A stretch of 64,000 nucleotides of DNA from Halichoerus grypus (taxonomy: Eukaryota > Chordata > Mammalia > Carnivora > Phocidae). Below the pieces are notes generated by a model that searched no databases, had not been told where the DNA came from, and was given only the letters and a program-made list of their open reading frames with translations. Shown in pieces: positions 23,713 through 36,750 of this stretch; positions within the stretch are counted from its first letter, which is position 1; the number at the start of each line of letters is the position of its first letter. The stretch lies in contig NC_135712.1 of assembly GCF_964656455.1 (NCBI RefSeq), forward strand, positions 68,143,239-68,207,238, given 5' to 3'. The position numbers and the translations under genes are program-made.

Positions 23713-24599
23713 CATGGCAGCAAACATCTACCTTAAAGTTCCATAAAAGCAGCAAGAACAAAACAACAGCCAGGCAGGGTAGGAGCTGAAATCTGGGCTC
23801 TTGTGATGCGTGATTTACAAAGCCTGTGTTTTGTGAAGTAAGCTATCACCAGGGGGGTGGTCGTGCATTGGTCATGCCTGCTGCTTATAGCAGCTGGGCT
23901 TTTTTGGGTGGTTAACTCTGGGGCTGGGCACATGCCTTCCCCCCATTTAGGTATCTTTAAAATGGAAAGTAGGTCTATTAAGTCAGCCCACATCCTGGCT
24001 ACTCAGCTTCTTTGGCATTTTCCACTTCCCAGCTTGAGGGCCCATCCTTTCTCCAGGCAGCCTGCAACATAATTATCACACATTGTCTTCTAGCATGTAT
24101 GTAACTAGAAGCATAAAGATCCCTATAAAGGTAGGAAGGAGCTTTTTTCTATACTGGTAGTCAACCTGCAATGGTTGGAAGATTGAACATAAATTGACTT
24201 GACCTTGAGCTTCAAGTGCTGTGAAATTTTGAGGGCTGCCCACACTTTGGAGAGGGGTCGGCCTTCACTTTAAGGCAAATAGGATGAATCATAAAAGGAA
24301 AGGGACTTCTTCAAGAAGCTTGATTTGTAAAGGCCTTATACAAAAATTTAAAGGAAGGTCAGGGAACTGGATTAAAGCCACAGGAGGCAAACTTGTGAAT
24401 AGTAATGGTAGAGGAGGGTTTTGCCCTTCTGCTGGGAGAAGCTGTTCTATTGTAAAGGGAGATGAAGACAAACATACAGGCACGTTGTCCAGTTGCTGCT
24501 GTTTCCAGCTAAGGGAACATGCTTCAAATCAGAAAATGCAAAACAGATTATCATACATGAACTGATGGTCAACAAAGCACCAAGCTACTTCGACCATCA

Positions 24600-24790
24600 C
24601 AGCCATAATAACCGCCATGGATTGTCTACCTGCTATGTGCTGCCAAGACTTTATATACATTGTCGCTGTGTGAGGTTGGTGGTATTAGGCTCATGTTACA
24701 TATGAATTCACAAGGCACTGAGAAATTAAGCATTCTGGGATCCTAGAACTAGGAGGGTTAGAACCCAGCCCAGCTGTTCTGTCTACATCC
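24600..24790 (-). repeat. MIR-family fragment (antisense)
   Basis: GTCTACCTGCTATGTGCTGCCAAGAC and CACAAGGCACTGAGAAATTAAG suggest a reversed MIR/MIR3. Confidence 0.55.
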
Positions 24791-24984
24791 CCATACTGCT
24801 TTGGGAATGGCTTTGTAGCTCAGGCCAGAGGGAACTGCATTCTGGAACACTGAAGGAACTTGCCTATGTGATCACAGGGAAATCACTAAGAAATCATTGG
24901 CTGGAAATGGGAAAATGCCCAGAAGTTGAAAAGATAGGAATGGGCAGATTCAGGAAACTATAGACTTGTGAGCTTGATCTTATT

Positions 24985-25490
24985 ACTGGGCAAATTCTAG
25001 AATCCTAGCTTTTGCACAACTGGGTGTGTAACATTGGGCAAATGACATAACACCTCTGGGCTTTTTAGTTTCTTTGCCTGTAGAGTATGTGCTTATATTA
25101 TATTATCTCTAAGGTTCCTTCCAGTCCTAAGTATTTTATCCTAGTAAGTTCCATTAATGGATGTTGACAGTTTTAGGCCTATCTCTATCAGACAACTCAT
25201 TTTCACTTTGTGTGAAATGCTCCAGCCTTTCTTCAAAGGGTAAAGGGTTAAGAAGACAGAGTTTGGAGTGAAATCATTGTAGGTTCAAATCTCACCTCTT
25301 CTATAGACTAGTTAGATGACCTTAAGCAAATTTTGTAAACCCTTCGGACCTCACTTTTTTCCTTTGTAAAATGCTGATCTTTCACACATTTCTATGTCAC
25401 AGGGTTGTTTTAGAGTTAAATGAAATAATATGTATAAAACACTTAGCTCCATGCCTAGAATGTAACAAGTGCCCAGTTAGTTCTTATATT
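24985..25490 (+). repeat. Two consecutive MIR SINEs
   Basis: First (about 24985-25145): GTGTAACATTGGGCAAATGAC, CTCTAAGGTTCCTTCCAGTCC. Second (about 25250-25490): GTAGGTTCAAATCTCACC, GATGACCTTAAGCAAATTTTG, GGGTTGTTTTAGAGTTAAATGAAATAATATG, CACTTAGCTCCATGCCTAG. Confidence 0.8.
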
Positions 25491-26324
25491 CCATTGATTC
25501 TAAAATGCCATTTTCCTCCCCACATCTCTGAAATCAGGCTGCATCTTCTAGTTTATGGTGTATAGTAGTTTAATTGCAACAGTTTTTTTCTTTCTCAATG
25601 GTACATAAACTAATGATGCATTTTACATTAATTAAATATGGTATCTCCCCAGCGTGATTCTCACCCCTGAGGTTCTCAATTTCTTTCTGAGTTGCCCCCT
25701 TCTCTAACTTCTTGCAGTAGAATTAGGGAATGGAACAGCCAGGGAGGGCACAGACTCAATCATCATCTTGTCTGACTCGTTCATTTTACTGGTATTGAAA
25801 ATGAAGGCCAGAACGTGGAAGAGACTTTGAAAAAGTACAAGGAGAGAGCTCAGGTCTTTAGATTCCTAGTATAGTATTCTTTCCCAGGTCAGGAACAGTA
25901 TTAGCCTTGAACAATACCAGAACTATGACTCTGTCACTCTTTACACACCTGGGCCCCTGTTGGATGGTGAATACTTCCAAGTCTACATATGGATTTTGAT
26001 ATAAGGATTTTAGGCATGGAGCCCCAAAGCTGGAATGATTAGATTGTTGACTACTCTTGCCATTTGCACAAACACAGAATCAGATACTTTTAGGGTTGGA
26101 GGGAAGATTATTTTCCATGAGAACTATAATGTTCTTACCTTTGTAGTAGTCTGAATTTGCAAGGCATGCTCTCTGGAGGTAGCTTATTTCCTCCTTTATT
26201 GTGTCTACAATTTCAGAAGCTGACGGCATGAGGATGGTAGTGTCTTGAATTGTGAATGGTTTCTGCTTCCAGGATTGTACAGCTGAGTCCAGTGACAAGT
26301 CAATCACATAGTCCAGGCACTTCA

Positions 26325-26482
26325 TTAATTCACTCATTCACTCAATCACCTAGCACTTACTGGATACCTGCCATCTGCTAGTCAAAAGGTATGGACATAA
26401 TCTCAGTTCATTCTCACAATAACCTTATGAGATTGGTGCTACTTACATTCTACAAATGGGAAAACTGAGGAACAGTGACATT
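26325..26482 (-). repeat. MIR-family fragment (antisense)
   Basis: ACTGGATACCTGCCATCTGC, TCTCACAATAACCTTATGAG and AAATGGGAAAACTGAGGAAC in reversed order. Confidence 0.6.
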
Positions 26483-27599
26483 TTTTTGCGTGTGTTGGAC
26501 ATTGACAAAACCTCCACATAGAAAATGGGGCTAGGGCATTCCAGAGCAAGAAAGAACTTTATTGTTATGAGAAAAATGTCTCAAAATTGAAATAGCAACA
26601 TGAGTTATTTTACACTGCAAGATTGAACAAATACAAAAATAAACCTATAGCCTATAGAAAAGAAATCAAATGTTCATTGAGTATTTTATTAGCTCTAAGC
26701 ATTAATTGTATCAATCACTCTTAACTGAGTCAATGGAACCCACTGTAGTTCTTTTCTTTGTCTTGTATATAGTTAGGACTTCAGGTGTTGAAAATATCCA
26801 GAGGGCCTGGTCAGTTAGTAATTGAAAGCTTTGATTCCTATTGGAAAATTAGATCAAGTTTCAAAAGTTAACAATCATACTTTTTGAAAATCAGAGGCGG
26901 AGAGGAAGTCACTTGTTTTTTCCCTAGGCTTATGTGCTTAAACCAAGGATGACCATCTCTTTGGCTCTCCTGGATGGCAGATCTATGTTTATGGACCCTG
27001 GGTCCTTGCTGGCTGAGCCCCTCATTGGCTGTATCATGGGCTCTTTTTTACTCATTCAGTCATTGGTTATAGGGTATGGAGAACATTCCTAGTACATGCC
27101 AAGAGAGCTCTTGACACAGACCCTGTACCCAGGGAACTTAACCATTTGTAGGATATCTAGCCATCTAAATGCCTGGCACTGTCAATAGAATTTTTCTGCA
27201 ATGATGGAAGTGTTCTCTATCTGCATTCTCTAATGTGAAAGCCGTTAACTACTTTAAGTATGACCAATGTGACTGAGGAACTGAATTTTAAATTTTATTT
27301 AATTAAAATTTAAATAGCCTCATGATCTAAACTGTCCTCTACCCATCCTTGCATTTTAATATGAATGCATCTATAGTGGGAGTACTCTTCAGGCCATATG
27401 GTATGAAGCAGAAAATGCTTGACTAAAAATAATATAAAATTTAAGACATATAGAATATGCAAATAAATCAAAGGAGAGACAAAGATGAAGAGCATGGAGA
27501 TAAAAAAGATCAAAGAGGCAGAGGACTGCAAACTCTAGGCAAGAGAAAGCAGAGAGGTGATTTAATATAGATTTGAGTTTGGGGTGTTCTTTATGTGAT

Positions 27600-28720
27600 C
27601 TTCATGTAATTATACAACTTTAACTTTTTAATACATATTCATTGTAGAAAGTTTAAAAACTATAGAAAAGTATAAAGAGGAAAATGAAATATCCCCATAA
27701 TCCCCAAACCCAGAAATACATTATATCCATATTTGGGATCATACCAAATTGCTATTTCTGAAGGTTAAAAAACAGTTATGTCTTAAATTTCATATGATTC
27801 AACCTAGCATATATAGTACATGTATCATTAGTATCCTAATTTTTACTTTACAGATTTTGAGCATTCTTCTGTGAAATTATAAATTACTCAAACTATTTAT
27901 AGCTATTTCAAGATTGTTTAACATCCCTTTCTGTTGGACATTTAGGTTGTTTGCAGTTTGGGACCGCAATAAAAAGTGCTTGAAACTCCTCATCCTCAAA
28001 TATTTGTCCTCAGTTTTCCTCAGTTCCTCAGGATAGACATCCAGAAGGGGAATTACTAGGTCATTGGTTATTATTCATGATTCATATTGCCAAATTGCTT
28101 TCTGGAAAGGTTGCACTAGCAGAACTATGGGCAGGGAGGGCTAACACTGGGCTCTTGCCAGCATTGAGGATTATTGCCTTTTCAAAATCTTTGCAGATTT
28201 AATGGATTTTAAAACATCTCATTGTTTAGTTTGCATTTCCTTGATTACTAATTAGGCTGACTGCTTTTTCTTATGTTTATTAGCCATTTCTCCTTCTTTT
28301 TTGAAATGTCTATTTATATTCTTTGCCTGTTTTTCAAATGGGGAATAGTATTAATCCTTTCTCTGTTAGATTTATTGTAAATTTGTTCCCCAGCTTGTCA
28401 TTTACATTCTAAATCTTGTTTATACTCTGATGTATAGTGTAAAATTTTCCATAGACAAAATCATCAATATTTTCCTTTCTGATTTCTTTGAATGCTTTTA
28501 TGCCCAGAGAACTCTTTTCTCATTCAGGGATCAGTCAAATTTACTCACCCATGTTTCCTCTTAAAGTATTTTTTATATGTCATTTTTAAGATTTGTGCTT
28601 CTAATCTGTCTAAAATTTATTTTGGTGTCTGGTATGAAGTTGTGAGGATTAACCTGACTATTTTCCCCCAAATAGTCCACTTTTCCAGGGCCATTTTTGA
28701 ATAATTTGTCTTTTTCTCAT
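27600..28720 (-). mobile_element. Old L1 (L1ME/L1MC-like) fragment, antisense
   Basis: About 1.1 kb of reversed L1: 3' part with AATCCCCAAACCCAGAAATAC, GTTGGACATTTAGGTTGTTTGC, CATTGCC-like 'CATATTGCCAAATTGCTTTC', then GTTTGCATTTCCTTGATTAC and ORF2-derived sequence. Heavily decayed; no ORF survives. Confidence 0.75.
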
Positions 28721-29529
28721 CACTTTAGTTTCTTTCCTTATCATATATTAAGTTCTTAAATATGCCAGATCTGTATTAGGTCTATGAATCAGGCTCCATT
28801 CATTTGTATGTTAATTCTTATGTCTGTCCCACCTTTTAATAATGTAGTTTTAAAAAGTATATTTTAATATATAGGAGGGCAAGCCAAACCCATTATTCAT
28901 CTTTTTTTCTCAAAAAATGTTTAATTACTTTCATCCATTTATTCCTCCAAATGGAAGTCTAGTTGAAAACCCCTTTGGCACATAATAGGTACTTAGAGAT
29001 TCATTCAACAGATATCTGCTATAATATTTAGCTTTTTAAATCCAAAAACATTTTGATTTTATTTGAATTTAATTTCACTTGAATCTTCTTTAATGTCTTG
29101 CATTCCTGAGATAAACTCTATGTGCATGCATGGCAAATCTTTAAATGACATTTAACGAAAAATTAATTTTCTTTTTACGGCTTATTTGGACTTTGTTCTT
29201 TTAGTCGTAAGACAGCTTTATCTGTGATGAATGGAGGCCATTTTTTTATTTGTCATGGAATCACATCATAGAGTGAACAGCTGTAGAACATGGTTACCCT
29301 AAACTTTAAATAAGTTCAATTTTAAAATGCTGTTTGCAGATGGTATCATGACTGCAACCTAATTATTAAACTTTCTAAGTGCATGAATATTATACAAAGA
29401 TCCTATATATGAAAGATTAATACACAAAGGAGGGAATTTGCTCTTCTTGAATTATTTCAAAAATAAATAAAATTGGGCAGCAAAAAACATTAAAGAAGCA
29501 TTAAAATTAACAATATCAGCCATAATCCC

Positions 29530-29830
29530 ATTTTCCAGAGATAATCACTCTGTACATGTATGTATGTAGTTTTTATGCATAGACATACACCAGTATATTA
29601 CAACTGGGATAAGTTTGTATATGCTGTTTTATAATCCATTTTTCCTACTTAACAATAGACTGAAATTTCCCATGGCTTTAATACTCTTGTATAGTGACAT
29701 ATTTAATGGCTCTATATAGTGGATATTCCATTGGTTACTTTACCAATCCTGTGTGATTGAACATTTAGCTTTTGTGGTTTTTTTCAATAGTATAAAGTCG
29801 TAATAAGCATCTATACACCCCACCTTAACA
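29530..29830 (-). repeat. L1M 3'-end fragment, antisense
   Basis: TTTTCCAGAGATAATCACTC, TATGCTGTTTTATAATCC, AATGGCTCTATATAGTGGATATTCC, TTGAACATTTAGCTTTTG resemble the reversed 3' end of old L1. Confidence 0.65.
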
Positions 29831-30839
29831 TTCTTCCAGTCTTTAGCACGTAATTTGTGGACATGTGCATATTCATCCTTGGACAAGACAAACTCATGGC
29901 TCCCTGGTCATGGCAAGGGCTCCCCTTCTAAAAGGAGCTGGAAAAGAACAACGGGGACCAGGTTTCCCAGCCTCCTAGAGGTATTCTGCTCAGATTACTG
30001 GAAAAAATTCAAAGTGTTAGAGAATTGATGAAGAAAATAGTTCCAGAGAACATGGAATAGAGACTTTTAGCATCTTGGATCATTTATTCTACTTAGCAGG
30101 TGGATTTGAAGATCTGGCTCATCTGGGTTTGTATTTACCACTTCCCTGTACCTCCACACCCAGCTCTGCAACCTCTAGCTTTTCTTCCTCTGTGAACTCC
30201 CCATTCACAATGGCCTGACAGCTCAAGGCCAACCAATCATGGATTCTCTTTGGGCCTCTTACTCTTTTTCCCTGCAGGCAGCTGGGATTCCTTATGCGGC
30301 TCTGAAGATTTCACCTGTGGGTAGATATTAGGCCTGCTTCGTCTTAGACACTGGCCCTGCCATTGGCATGCATTTGTGGTAGAGGTACTTCTCAGAAATG
30401 CTACCTGGACCCATATACTTTTGTCTGGAGCCCAGCCTCATAAAGACAGTGGGGGAGAGGTGCTGGGGGAGAAAGAATAAGGCTGGCCAGCTACAGGCTC
30501 CAACACATAGAAATCAGAGTGGGATGCCCATGACCATAGCCCTCTGGACATAAGTGAAAGGGGTAAGTACTCGCTGAACTCAATCAGCAGCTGGTCTTCT
30601 TTTGAGCACAGGAGAGTTTCCTTTGTATCTGAGGAAACTGGCTAGGGGAGCAGGAGTCGTTGGAGTGCTTGCCAAACAGCTCAGATTGGGTAGGGGTGAG
30701 AAAAAATAAAAATTCAGAGGAAGCACACAGATGAGTGTGACCATCATGGCTCACAGATATGTAGCGGGAAGGTGAGGAGGCATTTTTAGCTGCCATTTTC
30801 TGAATTTACTTTATTCAACTTGTGCACTCACCATTTGTT

Positions 30840-31160
30840 TATTGACATAATCAACACTTATAAATACACTTCTGCTATGTACTAAGCCACATGTTAAGTC
30901 TTCCAACATGAACAGGGAAGAAGGAAGGAGTGTTATGTTTACTTAGCCATCAGTTATGTGTCTGGTCCCTTCATAAAGATTTTGTCTTTTATTTATCACC
31001 ACAGCCTGTGAAGTAGGTTTTTTTCCTCCCGTTTTTTTTCCCCCTTATCTCTGATGAGGAAACAGAGACCCAGGAAGGTTAAGTAAGTTATCCAAGGGCA
31101 CATAGCTAATAAGACCTGGTATTGGGAGTCAGACTTAGTTCTTTTCTGAATGCAGAGCCT
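30840..31160 (-). repeat. MIR SINE (antisense)
   Basis: CTGATGAGGAAACAGAGACCC, GGTTAAGTAAGTTATCCAAGGGCACATAGCTAATAAG is a clear reversed MIR core. Confidence 0.8.
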
Positions 31161-32697
31161 GGGCTTTACTCAGGGCTGTGAGCTGCCTCTCGGGATGTGC
31201 CTGCCATTGGAGAGCTTACCCTCTCATGCAAAAAACAGCTTGTTGAGCAAATAGTGGCCAGGTATCTCTGCTGGGGCTCCCTACCTCGGAACACTTGAGA
31301 ACCCCCTTCTTCTCCCACCATGATCTCGCCTCCAAGAGATCTTGTTAAGCAAGTTTGTAGTCCCCCTCTGGTGGCTCTAACTTTTACCAGCACCCCTCAT
31401 GGATCCAGGAAGGGAGACTTGGGTCAAGTTGTTATCCCTCTACTAGCAGGGGTTAGAGGCCAGGGAATCTTCTATTAGGAAGGCTTCCAGTAAAGACACT
31501 GCCTAGGCATCTGTAAAACTCCTTTCATATTTAATTTCACTTCTTCTGGCTCTCAGTAACCATAGTGAGAGTACCACCTCTGACTGAACTTATCCTTAGA
31601 GCATAGGGTCCTGCACATAGGCTTCATCTCCTACCATTTGCCTCAGCTTCCTTATATTCAAGCTAAGGAATCTAAATCATGTCTTTTCAGTTAATTTTTC
31701 TGCCAGCCCAAGTACAGGGTTCCATCTAATCCATGAGCCTTAGAAAGTGGACCATGAGTAAGGCAGATGCTGGATGATAGGATGCAGTGGTTAGAATTCA
31801 AGAGATTGTAAGGTCTCTTTTTGACCTTGCTTTAGAAAAATGGTTCTCAGCCATTTAGGGAGCCATTGACCCCTTTTGAAAATCTGGTGAAAACTGGAAT
31901 TACACAGATTCTTTTCTTGGAAAAATGGGTACTCATGGACATATATGCGATAATTTGCATGCAGTTTCATGAGGTTTATGGCCCTCCCCAACCACACACA
32001 TTTTTGAGGCAGGGTTAGGAAGGTTGCTTTGGTTTACTAGGTGCTGCTGGAATGTGTAGCTTAGTATGTCCTCTGGTAAGCAGAGTTGAGAGTTACCTAG
32101 GCAACTCTTTGCAGGCAGTATCTCCTCTCCCCCCGCCCCCCGCCAGCTTCTTGTTTTTTTCTATAATTCTGGAGAAGGATTCTAGCTTTGTGAGATATTT
32201 GGATTACTCTGGTTTCCTATTTAGCACTTGATATTGTTATGCTTCTTTCTAAAGAAATAGCAGGCATCACAAGCCAGACTCTCTTGAAACTGGCCCTTTC
32301 CTAGCTTATGCTGGCTCCTGGTTATGCTAGGTTTACAGGGAGCGCTTTGTTGCTTATCTCTGGCAAACATTAACTCATATTTCTGTTATTCTGGAGAGGG
32401 TCTGGGTCATGGGAGAAAAAACACATGCCTTAGCTACTCTTCTCCCTGTTCCCCTAAACCCGCCAGAGAGACCTTGGTTCTCACCACTATCCTGTCTGGT
32501 CTAGAACCTTGCTAAGGATCCTATAACCCTTTGCCTCTTCTCTAGATACTGCTTTTTCAGTTTTTAGACAATGTCTTAGAGCTTGAGTTTTATTATCCCT
32601 TTGGTATTTTCTGAATATTTGTCTCTTGCATGTACCTCTATCATTGCATTTCTTATATGATATTAAAATTACATGTTGATGTGCCTGATTCACACCC

Positions 32698-32815
32698 TAG
32701 ACTAAAAGTCCCTTAGAGTCAGGAACTCTATATTTTTTATCATTGTACCCATAGTGACTGGAACTCTGCCTGAACATATATGTGCTCAATAAATATTTGT
32801 CGAACTGAATTGAGC
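32698..32815 (+). repeat. L2 3'-end fragment
   Basis: GACTAAAAGTCCCTTAGAGTCAGG and TGTGCTCAATAAATATTTGTCG are the L2 terminal blocks. Confidence 0.8.
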
Positions 32816-32975
32816 AGTGTTTAGATACTCAAGGTAATAATCTAAGGAAAGATTTAAAATTTGCTTAAAACTCTAGGAATTTTTCCATGGCCAATCCATC
32901 TACCTCAGATATGACTAACCAGAAAAACGTAGTATTGGGATCCATAAGGAGTTTATGCTGCCTCGTTTCCATAGG

Positions 32976-32976
<1 letters not shown>

Positions 32977-33015
<39 letters not shown>
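32977..33015 (+). repeat. (TG)19 microsatellite
   Basis: Uninterrupted TG dinucleotide run; likely length-polymorphic. Confidence 0.95.
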
Positions 33016-33018
<3 letters not shown>

Positions 33019-34329
33019 ATGTGCTCAGACCTTTCTTGGCTACTGCAATTATTTAAAAACAATACCAAAACAAGTCTTTTTTTTCTCTCCAATAATCTCT
33101 CCATGTTTATGTCCCTTCAACACTTCTTCATATTTATTTATTTCCCTGATATATCTTAATGTCTCTTTCATCTCTGCCTCTTTCCCATTAGGTTCATATA
33201 TCTTAGGACAGGCTGCATAGCAGTCACTCTGAGCAGCAACTATACAACTAGCTCAGGACCAAGGACAGCAGCATACCTGGCCTTGAAGTGGGAGGAGGTG
33301 CTTTAGTTTGCTGAAGTTTATTCAATAATATGACCTCCGGGTGTGGTTTTCTCACCTGTCAGGCTGCACTTGCAATTCTGTAATCCTGGTTATTATTTGG
33401 CCCTAGGTGTTCCATGCAGTGGACCTGTGTCCAGTCTGTGTCCACTCTGTCCCTGTGGTATTGCTTCCACTGATGGGTAATAAGACTAGGGCAAGAATGG
33501 CACAGCTAAGGAGTCAGAAAGTGTGGAGGTAGGAGTGGAGAGAAGCTCTGGGCTGGGTGAGAAGGACTGCTTTAGGAGCTGCCAATGAGGGGCTCCTGCT
33601 CTGAGCTTTGCAGTCAGTTTTGCTGCTTTACTGCTACCTGCACCTGCATTTCCAGCTGTGGGGAGCAGGGCAGAGTGGGGGGTTAGTGGGGAGGTACAGC
33701 AACATTTCATGTTTGCATACCTGCTATTCCACAGTGACAGAGGCCAAAGCTGGATTTTCAAATCAACAATTTCATCTTTAACCTAAAGTCATGTCCTGAT
33801 TAAATTAAAATTAATTAAAATTCAAATATGTACACTGGGGAAGAGGGAGGGGGACCGAGAGTGAGGGTCCCAAGGACTGAGCCTTTTATATATCTGAACC
33901 ACAGTGCACACCTTCTGCCTCCACCTCTGAGTATCTCTGCAATGCTCTCTAAATATATAAGCAAATATACTGCTAATGTTCAACAGTTGATTCATATTCA
34001 TCACTGACTAATTCATCACTGGCTAATGTTCTGTGTTACTTTGAGGACCCATGCAAGAGTAATACTCAGTGTAACAAAAAGACAATAAATCTGCCATCAC
34101 CACCATCCATGAGGTATGAGCGCTTTAAATAACCTAGTCAGCAAAGAATCAGTTTTTAAAAAGTGATGGGCAGATATAATCACTTCTGAAGTGGCCATTT
34201 TCTTATGTTTAGAGAGCACTGAATGTTGTCAAGTTTTCTGGGGAAGGAGGGAGTGAGGGAGGGTGAGTGAGTGAGCCTGTGTGTGTTGCAGCTGAGGTCT
34301 CAACTCAGCTAGTATTAAATCTTGTGAAG

Positions 34330-34540
34330 AATAAACAGAAACGGTTTGCTCATTAGCTGGGCTTAGAGAGGTGTTACCCACATGTTTAAAGTGCTAATTA
34401 TTAGTGATCTTTAATGCAGCTAATTTAGCAATGGTGTTACAGATTTCTGCTCTTTAAAAGTAGCCCATTAGCCAGCACTTCATAGCTAATATTGACTTTA
34501 GAAAGTTAATATTGAAATTGGCCACAGTTAGAGTTCATGT
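34330..34540. promoter_or_regulatory. Candidate conserved enhancer with clustered TAAT motifs
   Basis: Non-repetitive block with many homeodomain-type cores: GCTCATTAGCTGGGC, GTGCTAATTATTAGTGATC, TTTAATGCAGCTAATTTAGC, GCCCATTAGCC, and TATTGAC. Dense TAAT/ATTA with intervening unique sequence is typical of developmental enhancers in introns. The sequence shows only the motifs; enhancer activity is inference. Confidence 0.4.
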
Positions 34541-35280
34541 GGAAGCCTGAGAGAGAGAAAGATGAAGATGGGGGTAGAAATAGGCAGGGAGAAGGATGGG
34601 GGGAGGGAGAGACACAGCAGCCAGTGGGCACTGTTGGTGTGGAGGGCACTGTAGCACTGTGGGTGAATAAGAATCTGTCTTGGGTTGCTCCTCAGCTGTG
34701 TGCTGGGCACTGGAGGGACAGAGAGAAACATCTAGCCCCACCCTCCAGAGCTTAGGGTCTCCAAAGGGATCCGGATGGAGGAGCTGAGATGGCACAAGAG
34801 TGAGGAGCCTGCCAAGTGACCTACAGAGAAGGAGGAACCAGCCCAGCCTGGGCAGGGGAGGAGGCAGTGGGGAAGACACCCTGGATAAGATACATGGCTC
34901 ACTAGAGTGCAGGGCAGGAAATGGACATTGTGGGGAGTGATGGACATGTGTGTGTCAGACTTCAGAGAAAGGTAGGCATTGCTTCTACCTGGTGGAATGA
35001 CTGCCTAGTCTGGCCTCTGTCGTCTCAAGTCCCTGACTGCTACATCATGTTGCATGAGACCTAGTCAGTTGGCTTGGAAAAGCTTAGTATTTAGCATTTG
35101 CCCAAAGAGGAGCCCACATTTTTGTTTTACCCCCCTCTCCCTTTTTGCGTTGAAATCGGGTTAGCTGAGGCTTGTGAATGTCCTTCTCTTAGAAGTGCCA
35201 GGGAGGAGCTGAGCTCTGCTACACTGTCCCTCCTCCCCTAGGAAAGAGGGAGGATGCTGCTGATGCTGCTGGGGCTGGTT

Positions 35281-35298
35281 TGACACTTGCAGGTGTCA
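35281..35298. promoter_or_regulatory. Imperfect 18-bp palindrome (T-box/E-box-like)
   Basis: TGACACTTGCAGGTGTCA has perfect 6-bp arms and one mismatched central pair. The half sites resemble T-box (AGGTGT) and E-box-like cores. Unproven. Confidence 0.3.
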
Positions 35299-35602
35299 GT
35301 GGTGAGGGACGGTGGCTTCCAGCAGCCAGCCTCACTGTGGGCGGATGGATCCCCAGGTGGGGGAGAGGCAGGCGGATCTCCGCACCGTGCTGTGTGTTCT
35401 GTTGCTGACACAAAGCTGCCCAGTCTCCTTCTCTGCCAGATTTATTCCTTCCTGTCAGCGCACACTTCCTGCCTCAGTGGCAGTTGTTTTAACTAGAGCT
35501 CCAAGGAACATATTTATAGTCGCTGGAGGAGTTTTCCAACAGCCAGTTTCCTCAATAGCTCATGAGCATCTGTAAAGAGGAGACAAGACATTCACCTCCA
35601 TC

Positions 35603-35639
35603 TGCGTGCATGCGTGCGTGCATGCGTGTGTGTGTGTGT
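35603..35639. repeat. Alternating purine-pyrimidine (TGCG/TGCA/TG)n tract
   Basis: 37 bp of strict alternation with four CpGs, then TG repeats; capable of Z-DNA formation in principle. Confidence 0.9.
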
Positions 35640-36409
35640 CTTTCTCAACAGCTCTTTCTCTCTTGCTCTTACCCATTTTCTCTCATTCTTGCCACCTCTC
35701 TCCTTGTCTTGTGTTATTATAGGAAAGAGGTGAAGGAGAGAAAAGACAGTGAAGGGAATGAAGATCATCGCCTCTACCCACCAATGACTTCCTTCCCAAC
35801 CCCAGCTGTACTGACAGTGTCTTCCCCCAGGGCTTTGCCCATCTAGTCCCTACACAGAAGGGACCATGTCCTTAAGTCTCTTTCCTCTATGATTCAGTTC
35901 CATATTGCATCTTCATGGGGTCTTACTCAAACTCCCAGCCTCCTACTGGCCTGGCAGCTCCCAGCAGATACCTCACAGACAAGCATTCTTCCTGCTTCTC
36001 TTGGAACTTCAGGAGAAGATAAAAAGAGACAAAGTTCCAGTGCCTCCTGTCCTCATATTGTAGCTCCCACCTCAGCAAGGGTGATGTGTCCCATCCTCCC
36101 CCAGCGCCTTACCCAGTAGAATGTGACATGGAGTTTGCAGTCGGAGCCTGCTGGTTCCAGCTCTCTTCTGGAACCACAGCCTTCCTTTTGGACCAGCCAG
36201 GTTCCACCCAGCTCTGGCCTGTACTGCAGCACAGTCCCAGCTCTCTGTGCTTCTGAAGGCACTTGCAGCCACATCTCTGCTGATGCCTTCCCAGGAGCCT
36301 GCCCTATTGAGATATCAGGTTCAAAGTACAATCACAGAGTCCAGCACCACCTCCATGCCCTCCTTTCCATCACTCCCTAACCCTGCTTTACTGTTTAGCC
36401 AGTATGCTC

Positions 36410-36565
36410 TCTCCATCTCTGGCATGTGCCCTGCTTGCCCCTTCTTCTTTGCCTTGGCTCGTGCCTCTTGCCACCAGGACACCATTCTGTGGCCCTACCC
36501 TTACTCGAATTCTGGTTCAAAGACCACCTCCTTGGGGGAGCTGTCCCAATAAATTGCTTCTTACT
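36410..36565 (+). repeat. L2 fragment
   Basis: TCTGGTTCAAAGACCACCTCCTTGGGGGAGC resembles the L2 'caggaagccttccctg' region. Weak. Confidence 0.45.
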
Positions 36566-36639
36566 CACCACTCTTACTCTGTCTTCTTAGGATCTGTGCC
36601 TGCTCAGTTTCAGTCCAGTATTTCTGGACTCTCTTTTGC

Positions 36640-36750
36640 ATGATAGGCACTGTGCTAAGTGCTGGGGTAGGGCAAAGAGTAAGACATGGTCCTTACCCTC
36701 AGGGCATCGGAATCCGTTAATGGTAAGTAGAATGAAAACACAGACATGAC
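36640..36750 (-). repeat. L2 3'-end fragment (antisense)
   Basis: GATAGGCACTGTGCTAAGTGCTGGGG followed by GACATGGTCCTTACCCTCAGGG. Confidence 0.65.
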
